Source: Anaerolineae bacterium | GTDB lineage: Bacteria; Chloroflexota; Anaerolineae; Promineifilales; Promineifilaceae | Length of the DNA stretch: 64,000 bases | Reading direction: 5' to 3' | NCBI GenBank assembly: GCA_023384415.1 | Contig: JAHDWJ010000009.1 | Location: 62,001-126,000 of the forward strand | Shown here: one piece after another, positions 61,009 to 64,000 of the stretch | How the letters are laid out: the number at the start of each line of letters is the position of its first letter | Numbering within the stretch: the stretch's first letter is position 1 | Made by a program: the position numbers and the translations under genes | The notes under the pieces: generated by a model | Databases searched by the model: none | Told to the model about the DNA's origin: nothing | The model's input: the letters and a program-made list of their open reading frames with translations, nothing else

Positions 61009-61174
61009 AGGATGCCTCCGGTTAGAGCTAGACCTAGAGTTGGTACCCGCAAAATTGTGAGAGTGGTCTATTCTCGCTCGCGCTCCAAACTCTAAAGGTG
61101 GGTTGTTTTAGTACGTTTTCCGTACCTGATGTTTAATTATCTGCGATGGTCGTGGGAATTACAAGGAGCAATCT

Positions 61175-61510
61175 ATGGATATGACATTGACGGAGATGCA
61201 GGTGTTAGTGGATGAATGGATTCGTACTGTGGGGGTGCGTTACTATTCGGAATTGACCAATATGGCGATTTTAGCGGAAGAGGTGGGGGAAGTGGCCCGG
61301 TTAATGGCCCGGCTGTATGGGGAGCAAAGTTTTAAGCCATCGGATGAGGGGTATGATTTAGGGGATGAATTGGCGGATGTGTTGTTTGTCTTGGTCTGTA
61401 TTGCCAACCAGACGGGGGTGGATTTAGCGGCCGCGATGGAGCGTAATTTAGCTAAGAAGACGACCCGGGATCGAGAGCGGCATCGGCATAATGAGAGACT
61501 GAGAGAGTGA
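61175..61510 (+). CDS. MazG-like nucleotide pyrophosphohydrolase
   Basis: 111 residues. The all-alpha NTP-PPase motif is visible: ILAEEVGEVARLMARL (ExxE) and GDELADVLFVLVCIAN (ExxD). Such enzymes hydrolyse (d)NTPs or house-clean modified nucleotides. AAGGAG lies 7 nt before the ATG. It is convergent with a deoxynucleoside kinase gene (27 bp apart), so both touch nucleotide pools. Its C-terminal codons run into a GAGAGA repeat, seen as RDRERHRHNERLRE. Confidence 0.85.
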   Translation: MDMTLTEMQVLVDEWIRTVGVRYYSELTNMAILAEEVGEVARLMARLYGEQSFKPSDEGYDLGDELADVLFVLVCIANQTGVDLAAAMERNLAKKTTRDRERHRHNERLRE

Positions 61511-61530
61511 GAGAGTGAGAGACGCCACAC
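61490..61530. repeat. GAGAGTGA short repeats at a convergent border
   Basis: GAGAGAC, TGAGAGA, GTGAGAGA and GTGAGAGAC follow each other across the stop codon of the MazG-like gene. Another example of border repeats that extend into coding sequence. Confidence 0.5.
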
Positions 61531-61536
61531 GGCTGT

Positions 61537-62175
61537 TTACAAAACTAGCACATCCTTCCCACGCAGCCGCTCTTCAATGCGCTGCCAGATTAAATCGAGA
61601 TGGGTTTCGTATTGGACGTAATCCAGGTTGTTGGTGTTAATGGTGAGTACCGGGCTGAGGGTGAAATTTTTAACCCAATCTTCGTATAGCGAATTTAATT
61701 GAGCCAAATAAGTAGAGTCAATCGTCTGCTCATAATCACGCCCACGCTGCTCAATGCGCCGTTGGAGAACAGGTAGCTCAGCCTGCAAATAGATAATGAG
61801 GTGGGGCGGCCGCAGCAAGGTTATCAATGTGCGGTACAGATCAAAATAGGTGGCCCATTCTCTCTCACTCATCAACCCCTGGAGATATAAATTGCGGGCG
61901 AATATCTCGGCATCTTCATAAACACTGCGATCCTGAATGATGGGACGGTTTTGTTGCAGCAGTTCATAATGCTGCTGCAGGCGGCGGGAAAGGAAAAAAA
62001 TTTGTGAGGGGAAGCTCCACCGCCCCATCTCCTGGTAAAAATCAGCCAGGAATGGGTTTTCGGTCACGGCCTCAAACACCGGGGCCCAATTGAGCCGATC
62101 CGCCAGCAGTCGTACCAGGGTGGATTTGCCGACACCAATGTTACCGGCGATGGTGATGAAAAAATGCTGCCCCAT
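61537..62175 (-). CDS. Deoxynucleoside kinase
   Basis: 212 residues of the dNK (dGK/dAK) family: P-loop ITIAGNIGVGKSTLVRLLAD, ENPFLADFY, the DRS motif IIQDRSVYEDAEIFA, the lid-like LQRRIEQRGRDYEQ. It phosphorylates deoxynucleosides to monophosphates. ATG 62175 is preferred to the in-frame start upstream because the family begins close to the P-loop. Located next to the MazG-like gene in convergent orientation. Confidence 0.88.
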   Translation of the reverse strand: MGQHFFITIAGNIGVGKSTLVRLLADRLNWAPVFEAVTENPFLADFYQEMGRWSFPSQIFFLSRRLQQHYELLQQNRPIIQDRSVYEDAEIFARNLYLQGLMSEREWATYFDLYRTLITLLRPPHLIIYLQAELPVLQRRIEQRGRDYEQTIDSTYLAQLNSLYEDWVKNFTLSPVLTINTNNLDYVQYETHLDLIWQRIEERLRGKDVLVL

Positions 62176-62265
62176 AGGTTCTGTTTCCCCTGAATAACGG
62201 TTTGCCCACATATGCGGCTTTTTATCCCGACACCGGGAGAAGGGCCAGGGATGAGGGGGGTACTG

Positions 62266-62817
62266 TTACTCTCCTAAAATGAGTCGTCCGCTTAAGGCCA
62301 GCAGGCAAAATCGGATTGATTTGCCCAGCGCGGCCGCGAGCAGAAATTTCCATGCCGGCATCCGCAACGCCCCGGCTACCATCCCCCCTACATCAAAAAA
62401 CGGGTTGGGTATGGCCGCCAGCACAAACACCGCCAACATGCCATACTTCTGCATCCACTCGGAAAACCGCTGATAAAGCTGGCGATTCTCAATGATGGCG
62501 CGGCCGCCGATCCCTGCCAGATACCCTGTCATTTCCCCCATTGCTGCCCCAACACCCGCCGCTATACCTACAGCCAACGGATGAAGCGATCCCCCCACCA
62601 AAAAAACAATGGCAAAACTGGGTGCGGGAAAGATAACCGTAGCATTCCCCAGCAAGCTAATGAGAAAAATGCCCCAATAGCCATACACGCCCAACTGTTT
62701 AATTTGTTCGCGCAGTAAAAATAAGCCGAGAGTAATGGCAACAGCGCCCAAAACTGCTGCAATCTGAACTAGACGGCTCTGTGAATGGGGAGGTGGGGAG
62801 GAATCAAGGGAACTCAT
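62266..62817 (-). CDS. VTT-domain (DedA/SNARE-associated-type) membrane protein
   Basis: 183 residues with four or five hydrophobic helices (IAAVLGAVAITLGLFLL, YWGIFLISLLGNATVIFPAP, IAAGVGAAMGEMTGYLAGIG, FVLAAIPNPFFDVGGMVAGA). The re-entrant-loop region GAAMGEMTGYLAGIGGR and the PNPFFDVGG motif fit the YqaA/VTT family, whose relatives flip phospholipids or undecaprenyl phosphate. Proximity to the dNK gene has no obvious meaning. The gene has its own short spacer on both sides. Confidence 0.82.
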   Translation of the reverse strand: MSSLDSSPPPHSQSRLVQIAAVLGAVAITLGLFLLREQIKQLGVYGYWGIFLISLLGNATVIFPAPSFAIVFLVGGSLHPLAVGIAAGVGAAMGEMTGYLAGIGGRAIIENRQLYQRFSEWMQKYGMLAVFVLAAIPNPFFDVGGMVAGALRMPAWKFLLAAALGKSIRFCLLALSGRLILGE

Positions 62818-62876
62818 AGCCGCTGTTTGGCAACGCTGTTAATTCAGGCGCTCCGCTTATTTAGGAGGGAGCAAAA

Positions 62877-62912
62877 TAAAACGTCAGAAACCGCTGAGAT
62901 TTCTGACGTTTT
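62877..62912 (-). terminator. Terminator of the M32 carboxypeptidase gene
   Basis: AAAACGTCAGAAA and TTTCTGACGTTTT form a 13-bp palindrome around nine bases. On the minus strand it lies about 45 bp beyond the stop of the carboxypeptidase gene and includes a T-run. Confidence 0.75.
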
Positions 62913-62956
62913 GTAATTTTCAATCGTTCTTACATCCAAGTATGCCCGCGCACCCG

Positions 62957-64000
62957 CTACACTCCGTACAGTGCCCCAAATTTGGTACGTAAATAATGCA
63001 TGTAAGGAGCAATGGTTAGAGGCCCTCCGGTAACGCGCTGGATCAATTCATCAGCGGTATATTTGCTGCCATGGCGGTAGATATTTTCTTTAAGCCAGCC
63101 ATGCAGCGTTCCAAACTGCCCCTGACGCATCTCCTCGGTGATGTTGGGATGGGCTTGTAATGCCTGGCTAAAGAACAGGCCGCTCATAATGTTGCCCAGA
63201 GTATATCCCTGAAATACACCGCCAATGAGGCCGCTGTACCAATGGACATCTTGCAGCACCCCATTTTCATCGCCAGGAGCGCGTAACCCCAGGTCAGATT
63301 CATAACGGGCATGCCACGCTTCGGGTAAATCTTTTACCGCCAATGACCCTTCTAACAATTGCATTTCCAGGTCAAAACGGATCATCACATGCAGGTTATA
63401 GGTCACTTCATCAGCATCGGTGCGGATAAGGGAGCGTTGAACTTTGTTGATGGCCCGGTAAAATTTCTCCAGGGAAACACGCCCTAATTGGGCTGGAAAG
63501 GTGGCCTGGAGTTGGGGGTAATAATGCTCCCAAAAGGGTAAGCTGCGACCCACCAAATTTTCCCACAGGCGGGATTGGCTCTCATGCACCCCCGCCGATA
63601 CGCCTCCATCCAGTGAGCCGCCTTCATAGTCGGGGTTGATTCCCTGCTCATACATGGCATGGCCGGATTCATGTAAGGTGCTAAACAGCCCTTCTCCCAG
63701 GTCGTTTTCCTTGAAGCGGGTAGTGATGCGAACATCCCCCCAGCCAAATTTAGTGGCGAACGGGTGATGGGTTTTGTCCTGGCGGCCGCGGTGGAAATCA
63801 TACCCATACGCCCGAATCACTTTTTCCCCAAATGCTTTTTGGTCGTTTTCGGGGAAATGTTCGTGTAGACATGCGTCATCTATTGATTCCTGGCTGGTGA
63901 CCGTGTGAACCAGCGGCACTAACTGTTCGCGCAGTTCGGCAAAGAGGGCGCGGATAGAGCTGGCCTTCATCCCATAATCCTGGAAATCAATGAGGGGATC
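62957..64000 (-). CDS. Carboxypeptidase M32 (Taq-type), N-terminus beyond right edge
   Basis: The frame is open to the window edge (DPLIDFQDYG precedes the first internal ATG at 63970), so about 150 N-terminal residues are missing. The zinc site HESGHAMYEQG (about residue 100 from that ATG) and the M32 signatures HPFATKFGWGDVRITTRF, HESQSRLWENLVGRS, IRTDADEVTYNLHV, GVLQDVHWYSGLIG, and TAPY-like IAPYMHYLRTKFG identify the family, a metallocarboxypeptidase that removes C-terminal residues from peptides in the cytoplasm. Confidence 0.92.
   Translation of the reverse strand, partial: DPLIDFQDYGMKASSIRALFAELREQLVPLVHTVTSQESIDDACLHEHFPENDQKAFGEKVIRAYGYDFHRGRQDKTHHPFATKFGWGDVRITTRFKENDLGEGLFSTLHESGHAMYEQGINPDYEGGSLDGGVSAGVHESQSRLWENLVGRSLPFWEHYYPQLQATFPAQLGRVSLEKFYRAINKVQRSLIRTDADEVTYNLHVMIRFDLEMQLLEGSLAVKDLPEAWHARYESDLGLRAPGDENGVLQDVHWYSGLIGGVFQGYTLGNIMSGLFFSQALQAHPNITEEMRQGQFGTLHGWLKENIYRHGSKYTADELIQRVTGGPLTIAPYMHYLRTKFGALYGV

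Larger units (their letters stand above)
7853..63789. repeat. Highly iterated palindrome GCGGCCGC, about 92 copies
   Basis: Copies counted by eye start at, for example, 7853, 8081, 8473, 11917, 11931, 13021, 20408, 26401, 30080, 35228, 35234 (overlapping), 40084, 40130, 43327, 52686, 52740, 55832, 56672, 61427, 63782. Mean spacing is about 600 bp and most are inside genes, coding Ala-Ala-Ala, Arg-Pro-Arg or Gly-Arg according to frame. None occurs in 1-7852. Confidence 0.9.

Overview
The window looks like a piece of a Chloroflexota chromosome (Anaerolineae/Caldilineae-like). This is inferred from gene content: very large multi-GAF histidine kinases, gingipain-type C25 peptidases, Pro/Thr-rich secreted proteins with a C-terminal membrane anchor, one secreted protein ending in a YLPLV-type tail, a STAND ATPase with kinesin-light-chain TPRs, and the order rpsF-ssb-rpsR. 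No rRNA, tRNA or CRISPR array was seen. Most of the window is GC-rich and punctuated by the octamer GCGGCCGC (about 92 copies counted by eye between 7853 and 63789). The first 7.6 kb is visibly AT-richer and has none, so it is probably a recently acquired island or a region under different pressure.

Layout. 1-7204 (minus): an AAA-like ATPase, open at the left edge, overlaps the end of a giant protein that fuses a glycogen-synthase-type glycosyltransferase, six GAF-like domains and a STAND-type ATPase. 7676-10471 (plus): an XRE-HTH/NB-ARC/TPR regulator. 10604-17433 (minus): a V4R protein, then a probable leucine/isovalerate or acyclic-terpenoid acyl-CoA catabolic block (biotin carboxylase with BCCP, MOSC protein, APH-fold kinase, enoyl-CoA hydratase, acyl-CoA dehydrogenase). 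17716-22565: sugar-nucleotide dehydratase, a UPF0175/DUF3368 toxin-antitoxin remnant, oligopeptidase B and an esterase. 22679-35021 (minus): an envelope/exopolysaccharide block (GT2-polyprenyl sugar transferase fusion, UPF0104 membrane protein, two C25 peptidases, two Fn3-like membrane proteins, a PqqD-like protein, a Wzz/BY-kinase). 35081-39158 (plus): radA and four poorly known genes. 39129-40979 (minus): a GH99-like/LysM surface protein. 41197-43818 (plus): rpsF-ssb-rpsR and a SurA-like chaperone. 44060-56851 (minus): two orphan histidine kinases, a histidine phosphatase, lysA, a 7TM-GAF-HTH regulator, ftsH. 57039-60451: a paralogous pair of TPT-repeat surface proteins, one frameshifted, and a Ser/Thr kinase. 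60742-64000: a LysW-like zinc ribbon, a MazG-like protein, a deoxynucleoside kinase, a VTT-domain membrane protein and an M32 carboxypeptidase cut by the right edge.

How the genes fit together. The 22-41 kb stretch appears devoted to building and trimming the cell surface: lipid-linked sugar initiation, chain-length control, translocation, cysteine peptidases and anchored proteins. One peptidase carries a C13 tract suited to phase variation. The signalling genes rely heavily on GAF domains, and no response regulator is present in the window. The most unusual objects are the GlgA-GAF6-STAND fusion with its degenerate ATPase neighbour, the GCGGCCGC palindrome (comparable in behaviour to cyanobacterial HIP1), heptad short tandem repeats at gene borders, and a 94-bp palindromic element present twice.
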